Below are positions 1 through 6,996 of a stretch of 7,877 nucleotides of DNA, one piece after another. The DNA is from Opitutaceae bacterium (lineage in GTDB: Bacteria; Verrucomicrobiota; Verrucomicrobiia; Opitutales; Opitutaceae): assembly GCA_003168315.1 (NCBI GenBank), contig PMSP01000206.1:1-7877 (forward strand). Reading direction: 5' to 3'. The notes under the pieces are model-generated. The model saw nothing but the letters and a program-made list of their open reading frames with translations. It searched no databases and was not told where the DNA came from. Made by a program: the position numbers and the translations under genes. Each line of letters begins with the position of its first letter. The stretch's first letter is position 1.

Positions 1-462
1 CGCCCCGCGGAAGCAGCAACGTACCGCAATGAGATCGAGGTTCCCGAAAACCTGCCCACGGGCAAGAGGCTCTATCTCGACCTCGGCGCGGTGCAGGAGT
101 TCGCAAGGGTCACGCTCAACGGGAGGGACCTCGAGGCGCGCGCATGGCCGCCGTATCGCTGGGACGTGTCTGGTCTGGTCAGGAGTGGCGCCAATCAATT
201 GGAGATCCGCGTGCAGGTGCCTCCGCCCGTCAAGAGGCACGCCTACCTTGGCGTCCGGCGCGCGGGCACCCCCCCGGCGCCCCCGCGCGGATTCTTCCCG
301 ACAGGGGTGCCGGGCGGTCTCGGGGCCGACGATCCCCTGGGAGCCGGCGCACTGAGGGCGCCGCGAGGCCCCCCGGGCCAGGGCCTCGCACCGCCCGAGG
401 CTCCGGAACTGCAACCCCCTCCCGCTGGCCTCCTTGGCCCGGTGAGGCTCGTGGCGCAATAG
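1..462 (+). CDS. C-terminal fragment of a glycoside hydrolase (alpha-L-rhamnosidase GH106-like / GH2-type sugar-binding domain)
   Basis: The reading frame is open from base 1 and ends at a TAG at 460-462, so only the last 153 residues are visible and the start lies outside the window. Residues 1-75 carry a pattern typical of the galactose-binding-like beta-sandwich that closes many GH106 rhamnosidases and opens GH2 enzymes: TYRNEIEVPE, then LYLDLGAVQEFARVTLNG, then PPYRWDVSGLVRSGANQLEI. The protein ends in GLLGPVRLV, which also fits the end of such domains. Between them, residues 77-142 are a Pro/Gly/Ala/Arg-rich low-complexity stretch with no domain I recognise. The catalytic part is not visible, so the substrate is inferred: rhamnose removal from pectin would suit the GH28 gene 40 bp downstream on the same strand, probably in one operon. 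The exact family (GH106, GH2 or a related unassigned group) is uncertain; the glycosidase accessory-domain call is fairly secure. Confidence 0.75.
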   Translation, partial: RPAEAATYRNEIEVPENLPTGKRLYLDLGAVQEFARVTLNGRDLEARAWPPYRWDVSGLVRSGANQLEIRVQVPPPVKRHAYLGVRRAGTPPAPPRGFFPTGVPGGLGADDPLGAGALRAPRGPPGQGLAPPEAPELQPPPAGLLGPVRLVAQ

Positions 463-495
463 CGCGCGGAAGGCCGCCCGCCCCTTCCTTTCACC

Positions 496-499
496 AGGA
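496..499 (+). promoter_or_regulatory. Possible ribosome binding site for the GH28 gene
   Basis: An AGGA core lies 3 nt before the ATG at 503. The spacing is shorter than ideal, so this is a weak site. The 40-bp gap between the upstream stop and this ATG leaves little room for a separate promoter, and none is visible, which supports co-transcription. Confidence 0.4.
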
Positions 500-502
500 A
501 TC

Positions 503-1900
503 ATGTCCCACCTTTGCGCACCCGGATTTGTCCTCCTTCTGCTTGCCTCGGCATCCCTGGCCACGGCCGCGCCGAACACCCGGTACGTCATCAGCGAGCG
601 GGGCGCCGTAGGCGACGGCGCCACGGTGAACACAAGGGCCATCCAGTCGGCCATCGACGCCTGCTCAACGGCGGGCGGAGGCGTCCTCGTCGTCCCGCGC
701 GGTGTCTTCCTGAGCGGAGCCCTCTATTTCAGGCCGGGCGTGGACCTCCTGGTCGAGAAGGACGGCGTCCTCAAGAGCACCACATCCATGGTCGACTTTC
801 CCCCCATTTACACCCGCTGGGAGGGGATTGAGCGCTACTGGACGTCCGCGTTCCTGAACTTCGTCGGCATGAGGAACGTGATCGTAAGCGGGGAGGGGAC
901 GATCGACGGATCGGGCGACGCATGGTGCGGATTCGGAAAGAACCCCCGGCCACCGTGGCCTCCGACTCCGACCGCTTCGCCGGGGCCGCCCCCCAAGCCC
1001 GAGGACGTCTACCCAGCCCCGTTGCCGACGACAGCCGCGGTGAGCCTTGCCGCCGCCGCGGGCCACTTGCCCCCCGTCAACGCGGCAGGCATCCGCCTTC
1101 CGCTGGGGGGCAGCCACCTGAGCCCGCCCCGCGCCCTCGTCTTCCAGAACTGCGCGGGCGTTCGGGTCTCCGGCCTGCTGCTCAGGAACAATGCCCGGTG
1201 GGGCTTCGTCTTCATCTACTGCAACGATGTCATCGCGGAAAGGCTCACGGTCCGCGCGGAGCACTACATCCCGAGCTCCGACGGGATCGATGTCGATTCG
1301 TGCCGGCACGTGCTCATCACCGGCTGCGACATCGACTGCAACGACGACTGCATTTCAATCAAATCGGGGAAGGACGAGGACGGCCGGCGTGTCAACGCCC
1401 CCTGCGAAGACATAACGATCGAGAGGACGCGCTTCGGCTACGGCCAGGGCGGGGCGTCCATGGGAAGCGAGACGTCCGGGGGCATTCGCCGGGTCGAGGT
1501 GAGGGACTGTCTCGCGGAGGACGGCAACTGGGCGCCCATCCGCATTAAGTCGCAACCCAGCAGGGGCGGCTATGTCGAGGACGTCACCTACCGCAACATC
1601 GAGCTAAGGGGAGTGCTCAGGGCGTTCGAATTTGACATGGCCTGGTACATGCGAATCAACAACCCGGCCGCGGCCCGAATGTCGACGGCCATGCGCCGCA
1701 TAAGGCTCATCAACGTGCATGGCACCGCGCGCGCGGCGGGTATAATCCGCGGTGTTCCCGAGCGCCCCATCGAGGATGTCTCATTTGCGAATTGCGCCGT
1801 CTCGGCGGACACCGGGCTGAGTATCGAGCACGCCGGCGAGATCGACACCTCGGGCCTTGCCCTGACGGTGAAGCAGGGCGTCCCAATTACCGGCCCGTGA
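503..1900 (+). CDS. Secreted GH28 family polygalacturonase-like glycoside hydrolase
   Basis: This 465-residue protein is a right-handed beta-helix enzyme of GH28, a family that hydrolyses alpha-galacturonosyl links in homogalacturonan or rhamnogalacturonan by an inverting mechanism. Residues 1-22 form a signal peptide (hydrophobic VLLLLASASLA, cleavage near ATA-AP), so it should act in the periplasm or outside the cell. The N-terminal helix turn shows GAVGDG...NTRAIQSAIDAC and GGGVLVVPRG, typical of the pectin-lyase fold. The catalytic region has SSDGID (D260), NDDCISIKSG (D281, D282) and RIK (R347, K349), with spacing that fits the family. The usual GHG motif reads GQG (Gln315). Residues 147-178 and on to about 210 form a Pro/Ala-rich insertion before the VFQNC strand. 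The ATG at 503 is chosen because it begins the signal peptide. Its partner is the rhamnosidase-like gene upstream. Family assignment is strong; endo or exo mode and exact pectin substrate cannot be told. Confidence 0.95.
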   Translation: MSHLCAPGFVLLLLASASLATAAPNTRYVISERGAVGDGATVNTRAIQSAIDACSTAGGGVLVVPRGVFLSGALYFRPGVDLLVEKDGVLKSTTSMVDFPPIYTRWEGIERYWTSAFLNFVGMRNVIVSGEGTIDGSGDAWCGFGKNPRPPWPPTPTASPGPPPKPEDVYPAPLPTTAAVSLAAAAGHLPPVNAAGIRLPLGGSHLSPPRALVFQNCAGVRVSGLLLRNNARWGFVFIYCNDVIAERLTVRAEHYIPSSDGIDVDSCRHVLITGCDIDCNDDCISIKSGKDEDGRRVNAPCEDITIERTRFGYGQGGASMGSETSGGIRRVEVRDCLAEDGNWAPIRIKSQPSRGGYVEDVTYRNIELRGVLRAFEFDMAWYMRINNPAAARMSTAMRRIRLINVHGTARAAGIIRGVPERPIEDVSFANCAVSADTGLSIEHAGEIDTSGLALTVKQGVPITGP

Positions 1901-1905
1901 CCGGC

Positions 1906-4623
1906 CTACGGGACGAGTCCCGGGATGGTCTGCGCTGGATCGCGAAAGCCCTGTGGCGGGCGCTCGCCGAGGCCGGTCCTGATCTCGGTCGCATGCGACT
2001 CGATCCGCACCGACGCCGCGGTGAGACCGGCGCGCGATGCCGCAAGCGTGACCATGCCCGGGGCCAGGGTCGACCGCAGGGCGACACGGTTGATCCCGCA
2101 CTCGGTGCTGAGGTAGAGGTTGTTCGTCGAGTTGAGCATGCGGCTGTTGACGCCGCCGCGCCAGACCGCGGGGCCTTCGACCGTGAAGTCCACGCGCGCT
2201 TCGTCCGTTGGGCACCGCCTGCCCTGCGCGTCGACTGTCTCGAAATCCACGAGGGCCACGTCCGAACCATCGGCCTGGAGGCCGTGGGGGCCCGTGTGGA
2301 CGGTGAGCCTCAGGGCCGCGGGCTCGCCCGCGGTCCTTAGCTCCTGCTGGGCAACTATGCTGCCTGCCTTTGTCGCCACGGCCCTGAGCGTCCCCGGATC
2401 GAACGCGACGTCCGGGAATGCATAGACATAGCCCGTGTCACCCAGGTCGTTCCCGTTGAACGAATCGACGAAGCCCGCCGGCTTCGCCGACACGCCGAGG
2501 GACTTGCCATTGAGGAACAGCTCGACCTGGTCGCAGAGCGTTGCGGCCACGTAGACGGTCTTCACGGTGCCCTTTGGATAGGTCCAGTGCCCGATGATGT
2601 GCAGATCGGGCTTCGCGGACTGCATCACGCGGGAGACAAAAAAGAGCTCCTTCGGCAGGCGCACGCCGTCCACCTTGCCGCTCACGCGCAGCACCTCGCT
2701 TGCGTCCTGACGGCCGTCGGCGTCGGAGTCAGACCAGTAGATGCTGGCGTAAGCGGACCACTTCGAGTGCGCGGGGTCGGGATTATCGATCCGGTTGCGC
2801 ACGTAGCTCGCGTAGCGCGCCGCAGCCGCGAGGCAGAACGTTTCGGAATTCCAGTGATAGGTGTCGCCGCCGGGGCCGGGGCGGCCGTCGACCCTGGGGA
2901 CGATGTGGGGCTTGAAGCCGAAACCGGGCGGCGAGGCGTCATCCCATATCCCGCGAGGGGCCTCGTCGCGGAAGTCCTCGGTCTCGACGAGGGGCGCCCT
3001 GTCACGGCGCGCGATGCTGTAGCCGCGGAAGATGTCATCGCCGGCGATCCGGTCGGTTTGGGGGGCCTGGCCGACCATGACCCCGTAATATTCGCAGTAG
3101 GGCGTGAGGGCCTTGTTTGCGTCCGCGAGGTCGTTGTCCCGTGTCCCCATGACCCGTCCGCCGTTGGGGTCCCACTGCTTCCTCAGGGTGACCATCTGCG
3201 CCATCTCCTCCGGCGTCACGATGGTGTTGCCGGCCTCCCAGAAGAGGATGCTGGGGTTGTTTCGGTAGAGGATCATGGAGTCGCGCATGACCTCGACCCG
3301 CTGGTCCCACTGCCGGCCCGTGACCAGCCGCTCCTTGTCGCCCGCTGGGCACACTTCGACGATCCCGTACGCATCACACGCCTCGACGTCGGCGGGCTGC
3401 GGCGACACGTGCATCCAGCGCACGTAGTTGGCGTTGCTCGCCCGAATGAGCGCAGCGCTGAAGTCGTGCATCCAGTCGGGATAGGCTCCGCCGAGGCCCG
3501 GCCAGTCGTCGGCCGAGCGCTGCGCGTAGCCGGTGAGCCATACGAAACGGCTGTTCAGCCAGACCCCCCCCGTACCCGCCCCGCCCCTGAATGCGGTCTG
3601 CCGGAAGCCGGTGCGCGTCCGGCACACGTCGGCCACCTGGCCGTTCACGGACAGGATGGAATAGACGCTGTAGAGGTAGGGGTCGTCGACATCCCAGAAC
3701 CGGGCGCCCTCGAGCGAGCCCGAAGCCGTGAAGGTCTCAGTCTGGCCATCGACCAGGTCGGACGTGTTGCCTGCCAGGCGCGCCCGCACGACCCCGTCCG
3801 CGTCCACGACGACAGCCGAAAGCGAAATGGAGGCGTAGTCGCCGGACTCGTTTGTGACCTCGGAATCCACCTTCACATCCGCAGTCCTCTTCTGCACGTC
3901 GATCGCCAGCGGATAGACATAAACGCCCGAGGTATGGAGGTTCTCGTAGAGGGGCAGTGTCTGGTGGATCCTGCCCGTAACGATCAAGCGCGCGTCGCGG
4001 TTGATGCCGCCGAAGTTGGGGTTGAAATCCTTGGCATTCCATTCAAAGGGGGTGCCGGTGGCCTCCTCCTTGTAGTCGGGGCTGTTGTCCACCTTGACCG
4101 CGAGAAGATTGTCCTGGCCCCCGAAACGAGCAAACCGGGTGATGTCGAGGCCGATCGCCGTTATGCCGTTCTCGTAAGTGCCTATCGGTTTGTCGTTTAG
4201 GAAGAATCGACCGGCCTGCCTCATGCCGTCGAATACAAGGAAGACCTTCTGGCCGTCGGCGCTTGCGGGCAGCCTGAAGTGCTTTCGGTACCAGCCGATG
4301 CCGAGCATCTTCTCACTCTGGTCGCCGCCGCTGTGGCTGATGAACGCGCGGTAGGTGTCGGTCTCGTTCCACGTGTGCGGCAGGCTCACGCGCGCCCAGG
4401 AGGAGTCGTCGAAATCCGCCTTTTCGGCCCCCGTCGCGTCGCCGAACGAGAATCTCCAGTCGGGATTGAAGCTGTAGACCGCGCGCGGGGAGGGGGGCTC
4501 GACAAAATGCGCGCCTACGGCCGGAGTGGCTGGATCGGCAGGCGCTGCTCCGAGGATTGAGCTGATAGCGGCAAGTAACGCCGCGGCGGCGGACAGGGGG
4601 AGGACTCTTTGGCGGGGGTACAT
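1906..4623 (-). CDS. Secreted GH2 family glycoside hydrolase (beta-galactosidase-type, multidomain)
   Basis: A 905-residue protein when started at the ATG at 4621-4623; a TTG 60 bp upstream would add 20 residues in front of the signal peptide and is less likely. Residues 1-26 (MYPRQR, then an Ala/Leu core, then ILGAAPA) look like a signal peptide, predicting export. Domains in order (approximate): GH2 sugar-binding domain 47-205 (LPHTWN, GIGWYRKHFRLP, FGGINRDARL); immunoglobulin-like domain 210-335; TIM barrel 340-620, with VRWMHVSPQPADVEACDAYGI; a DUF4982-like beta-domain about 665-750 (IIGHWTYPKGTVKTVYV, VELFLNGKSLG); and a C-terminal Ig-like GH2 domain to about 865 (ADGSDVALVDFETVDAQGRR). 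The likely nucleophile lies in VETEDFRDEAPRG (E549, less likely E547). The acid/base motif GNE reads GNT (T467). The family removes beta-linked galactose, glucuronate or similar sugars; a role on pectin side chains is inferred from the GH28 neighbour. The stop lies 5 bp from the convergent GH28 stop. Confidence 0.93.
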   Translation of the reverse strand: MYPRQRVLPLSAAAALLAAISSILGAAPADPATPAVGAHFVEPPSPRAVYSFNPDWRFSFGDATGAEKADFDDSSWARVSLPHTWNETDTYRAFISHSGGDQSEKMLGIGWYRKHFRLPASADGQKVFLVFDGMRQAGRFFLNDKPIGTYENGITAIGLDITRFARFGGQDNLLAVKVDNSPDYKEEATGTPFEWNAKDFNPNFGGINRDARLIVTGRIHQTLPLYENLHTSGVYVYPLAIDVQKRTADVKVDSEVTNESGDYASISLSAVVVDADGVVRARLAGNTSDLVDGQTETFTASGSLEGARFWDVDDPYLYSVYSILSVNGQVADVCRTRTGFRQTAFRGGAGTGGVWLNSRFVWLTGYAQRSADDWPGLGGAYPDWMHDFSAALIRASNANYVRWMHVSPQPADVEACDAYGIVEVCPAGDKERLVTGRQWDQRVEVMRDSMILYRNNPSILFWEAGNTIVTPEEMAQMVTLRKQWDPNGGRVMGTRDNDLADANKALTPYCEYYGVMVGQAPQTDRIAGDDIFRGYSIARRDRAPLVETEDFRDEAPRGIWDDASPPGFGFKPHIVPRVDGRPGPGGDTYHWNSETFCLAAAARYASYVRNRIDNPDPAHSKWSAYASIYWSDSDADGRQDASEVLRVSGKVDGVRLPKELFFVSRVMQSAKPDLHIIGHWTYPKGTVKTVYVAATLCDQVELFLNGKSLGVSAKPAGFVDSFNGNDLGDTGYVYAFPDVAFDPGTLRAVATKAGSIVAQQELRTAGEPAALRLTVHTGPHGLQADGSDVALVDFETVDAQGRRCPTDEARVDFTVEGPAVWRGGVNSRMLNSTNNLYLSTECGINRVALRSTLAPGMVTLAASRAGLTAASVRIESHATEIRTGLGERPPQGFRDPAQTIPGLVP

Positions 4624-4747
4624 CGGGGAACGTTTTGCTACGCCCGCCGAGGCGGGAACCGGCGGGCCGGCGGAGGGCCGCAATGCTCGCTCGGCCCACT
4701 TGAACGCGGCTTCGGGAAAAGGGAAGCCCCCAAACTTCTGACAGACC

Positions 4748-4790
4748 GAGCGGGCCAGCGGGCCAGGGCTGCCCTGGCTAGGGCCCGCTC
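4748..4790. repeat. Strong inverted repeat / two-part hairpin with tandem 8-bp repeat
   Basis: The outer arms GAGCGGGCC (4748-4756) and GGCCCGCTC (4782-4790) are perfectly complementary over 9 bp. Inside them, GCCAGGG (4762-4768) and CCCTGGC (4772-4778) form a 7-bp stem around a CTG loop. The octamer AGCGGGCC occurs twice in tandem (4749-4756 and 4757-4764), so either copy can pair with the right arm. There is no T-run after the hairpin on either strand, which argues against a standard intrinsic terminator. It sits 125 bp upstream of the GH2 start and 235 bp upstream of the GH13 start, where an operator or leader structure could act. Function unknown. Confidence 0.6.
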
Positions 4791-5014
4791 AAGGATTCCT
4801 GATCCGAATTTCGAGTGATAGGCTGAAAATCCTCGGGAGAGCTGGGCTCCGGTTGCCGGGCTTCCGCGACGCTACACGCGATTCCGTGCAACCAGCTGAA
4901 GGAATTCCAGTGCTCGAGGGCGAGCGCCGGCCAAGGACAAGACGGCATCGCTAAAGCTGCCAGTGCCTGTGAAATTTTGGTGTGTTTCCTGCTGCCTGAG
5001 CCTGGGTCCGGACC

Positions 5015-5018
5015 GGGA
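5015..5018 (+). promoter_or_regulatory. Possible ribosome binding site supporting the GH13 start at 5026
   Basis: GGGA (within CCGGGAAAC) ends 7 nt before the ATG at 5026, a normal spacing for a weak Shine-Dalgarno site. The in-frame GTG at 4963 would add 21 residues (MPVKFWCVSCC...) that do not look like part of the domain or a proper signal peptide, so the ATG is preferred. Confidence 0.4.
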
Positions 5019-5025
5019 AACATTT

Positions 5026-6987
5026 ATGCCATCCTCTCAACAGGGAATAACGGCGAACACGCCGATGGGCGCGAATCTTTGTACAGGAGGCGCTACGTTC
5101 CGCATTTGGGCGCCACTTGCACAGGCAGTGTATGTCGCATTCAACCAGTCGCCGGGAACGGTGTACGTTAAGCAGGATCAGGGCCTGCTCGTCCAAAACG
5201 GCGAATACTGGACGGGATTCTTTCCCGGCGTAACCGAGGGTACGTTGTACCGGTGCTGGATCGTCGGCCAGGGAAGCGAAGGCTACAAACGCGACCCATA
5301 CGCGAAGGAGCTCACGTACGGCACATTTCCCGACTACAACTGCATTGTAAGGGACCCGAGCCAGTATGTCTGGCAGGACGCAGATTACCATCCCCCGGCT
5401 TTCAACGACCTCATCGTCTATCAGTTCCATTTCGGCGTGTATTATGCCGTGGATGCGCAGGGCAACGACATACGGCCGAACCGGATCTGCAAGGTTTTGG
5501 ACGTGGTGGACCGCATCCCGTATTTCGCGGCTCTAGGTGTGAACGCGATCATGCCCCTGCCGTTCCAGGAATGCCAAGGTGAGAACACCCTCGGGTACAA
5601 CGGGACGGACTATTTCTCACTTGAGATGGACTACGCCGTGCAGCTTCCCGACCTGCCAATGTACGTTGATCGGGTGAATGCGCTGCGCACAGCCAAGGGC
5701 AAAGCTAGCTTGACCGCGGCCGATCTCACCAGGCAGGAGGATCTATTTAAGGCTTTTGTGGATCTCTGCCATCTTTACGGCGTAGCCGTTATCGCCGACG
5801 TTGTCTTCAACCATGCAGGCGGTCCATTTGATGACCAGTGCATGTATTTTCTGGATCGCCAGACGGTCGGGGACAACAACAACAGCCTCTATTTCACCGA
5901 CCAGCCTCTGGCCGGTGGCCTGATCTTCGCCTTTTGGAAATCCCAGGTCTGCCAGCTGCTCATCGATTGCGGGAAGACCCTGCTCCAGGACTTCCATATC
6001 GACGGGTTGCGTTATGACCAGGTCACCGTCATCGCGCAGAACGGGGGTTGGTATTTCGCTCAGAACGTCACCAGCACGTTGCGTTTCGTGAAGCCGACCG
6101 CCGTGCAGATCGCGGAATACTGGGATAATGACCGCTGGAAGGGCATCGCGACGCCTCCTTCCGGCATGGGATTCGACGTTGGGTATGCCGATTCGCTCCG
6201 CCAGTCGATTCGCTCCGCTGTTTCACAGGCGACTGGTGGGCAGTTCGCGCCGGTGGACATGGACCAGATTCACGATGCGTTATATGTCACGTACAACGCC
6301 GACAGGCGCTGGGGGCTGCTGCAGCAGCTGGAAAACCACGATGTGGAATACGTCGATCACGATGACAAGCAGCCGCGGATCGCCGCGCTGTCCGACCCAA
6401 GCAATGCGCGCTCGTGGTACGCGCGGAGTCGGTCGAAGGTTGCGACGGGCCTTTTGCTCACAGCCCCAGGCATACCGATGATCTTCATGGGCCAGGAGTT
6501 CCTGGAGGACAAGTATTGGAGCGACTGGCAGGGCCGTCCCGACTTGCTGATCTATTGGGCCGGGCTCGACGGCGCCGACAAGAACATGGGCGACCAGCAC
6601 CAGTTCACCACCGACTTAATGTGGCTGAGGCGAAAGCAGCCCGCATTGCGCGCCGAAGGCTTGAATGTGTTCCACGTGGACAATCAGAACAGGGTGATCG
6701 CCTTCCAGCGCTGGGTTCCGGACGTGGGCCGCGACGTCGTTGTCGTGGCCTGCTTGAACGAGACCACATTCTACAACGACGGCTATAACCTTGGCTTTCC
6801 CGGCGGCGGGTACTGGTACGAGGTATTCAACAGCGACTTCTACGACACCATGCCCAATCCCAATCTCCAGGGAAACAACGGCGGAATCAGTGTCGGCGGA
6901 CCCCCTATGGATGGCCTTCCAACGTCCGCGGCCGTTACACTGCCCGCGAACAGCTTAATCGTTTTTGCGCGCGACCTGGGCGACTAA
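5026..6987 (+). CDS. GH13 alpha-amylase family protein with N-terminal CBM48/E-set-like domain (branching-enzyme or glycosyltrehalose-hydrolase-like)
   Basis: The 653-residue protein starts with an immunoglobulin-like E-set/CBM48-type module (about residues 10-105; ATFRIWAPLAQAVYVAFN, then GYKRDPYAKEL), as in branching enzymes, debranching enzymes and maltooligosyltrehalose hydrolases. The GH13 barrel follows (about 125-560) with all four conserved regions: DVVFNH (D258, N262, H263), GLRYD with R329 and nucleophile D331, acid/base E364 in AEYW, and ENHD (H438, D439). GYNGTDYF and PGIPMIFMGQEF are further family signatures. A C-terminal beta-domain closes the protein. The residues needed for a retaining alpha-glucan hydrolase or transglycosylase are all present, so it is probably active on glycogen, starch or maltodextrin; the exact reaction cannot be assigned. 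No signal peptide is visible from the chosen start, suggesting a cytoplasmic site, unlike its secreted neighbours. Its base composition is less GC-rich than the GH28 and GH2 genes. It ends 9 bp from the convergent last gene. Confidence 0.93.
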   Translation: MPSSQQGITANTPMGANLCTGGATFRIWAPLAQAVYVAFNQSPGTVYVKQDQGLLVQNGEYWTGFFPGVTEGTLYRCWIVGQGSEGYKRDPYAKELTYGTFPDYNCIVRDPSQYVWQDADYHPPAFNDLIVYQFHFGVYYAVDAQGNDIRPNRICKVLDVVDRIPYFAALGVNAIMPLPFQECQGENTLGYNGTDYFSLEMDYAVQLPDLPMYVDRVNALRTAKGKASLTAADLTRQEDLFKAFVDLCHLYGVAVIADVVFNHAGGPFDDQCMYFLDRQTVGDNNNSLYFTDQPLAGGLIFAFWKSQVCQLLIDCGKTLLQDFHIDGLRYDQVTVIAQNGGWYFAQNVTSTLRFVKPTAVQIAEYWDNDRWKGIATPPSGMGFDVGYADSLRQSIRSAVSQATGGQFAPVDMDQIHDALYVTYNADRRWGLLQQLENHDVEYVDHDDKQPRIAALSDPSNARSWYARSRSKVATGLLLTAPGIPMIFMGQEFLEDKYWSDWQGRPDLLIYWAGLDGADKNMGDQHQFTTDLMWLRRKQPALRAEGLNVFHVDNQNRVIAFQRWVPDVGRDVVVVACLNETTFYNDGYNLGFPGGGYWYEVFNSDFYDTMPNPNLQGNNGGISVGGPPMDGLPTSAAVTLPANSLIVFARDLGD

Positions 6988-6996
6988 CTGGCGCGC

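Larger units (their letters stand above)
4624..5025. other. Divergent intergenic region between GH2 and GH13 genes
   Basis: About 400 bp separate the two divergent starts, so promoters for both genes should lie here. I found no convincing sigma-70 -35/-10 pair on either strand. What can be seen is a strong hairpin at 4748-4790; a small GC hairpin at 4643-4656 in the GH2 leader (arms CCCGC and GCGGG) about 20-33 nt upstream of the GH2 ATG; and an AACGTT palindrome at 4629-4634 just before that ATG. Open frames in the region have low-complexity translations with no recognisable family and look spurious. Confidence 0.6.

Noticed and set aside
665..1309. 214-codon minus-strand open frame opposite GH28
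   Set aside because: It is the reverse shadow of the GH28 coding frame, whose signal peptide and catalytic motifs are clear. Its own translation is Arg/Ala/Gly-rich and unrecognisable.
2587..4200. 537-codon plus-strand open frame opposite the GH2 gene
   Set aside because: It is antisense to a well-supported GH2 protein. Its Val/Asp/Gly/Arg-rich translation is typical of a high-GC shadow frame and shows no family motifs.
4624..4683. N-terminal extension of GH2 from a TTG start at 4683
   Set aside because: The extra 20 residues would precede a signal peptide that starts properly at the ATG at 4623, and TTG starts are less common.
4748..4790. Intrinsic transcription terminator
   Set aside because: The hairpin is strong, but neither strand has a T-run after it, and it lies upstream of both divergent genes rather than after a gene end.
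4778..5023. 81-codon minus-strand open frame in the divergent intergenic region
   Set aside because: It overlaps the hairpin arm and the GH13 leader, its translation is compositionally odd with no recognisable domain, and no convincing ribosome binding site is visible.
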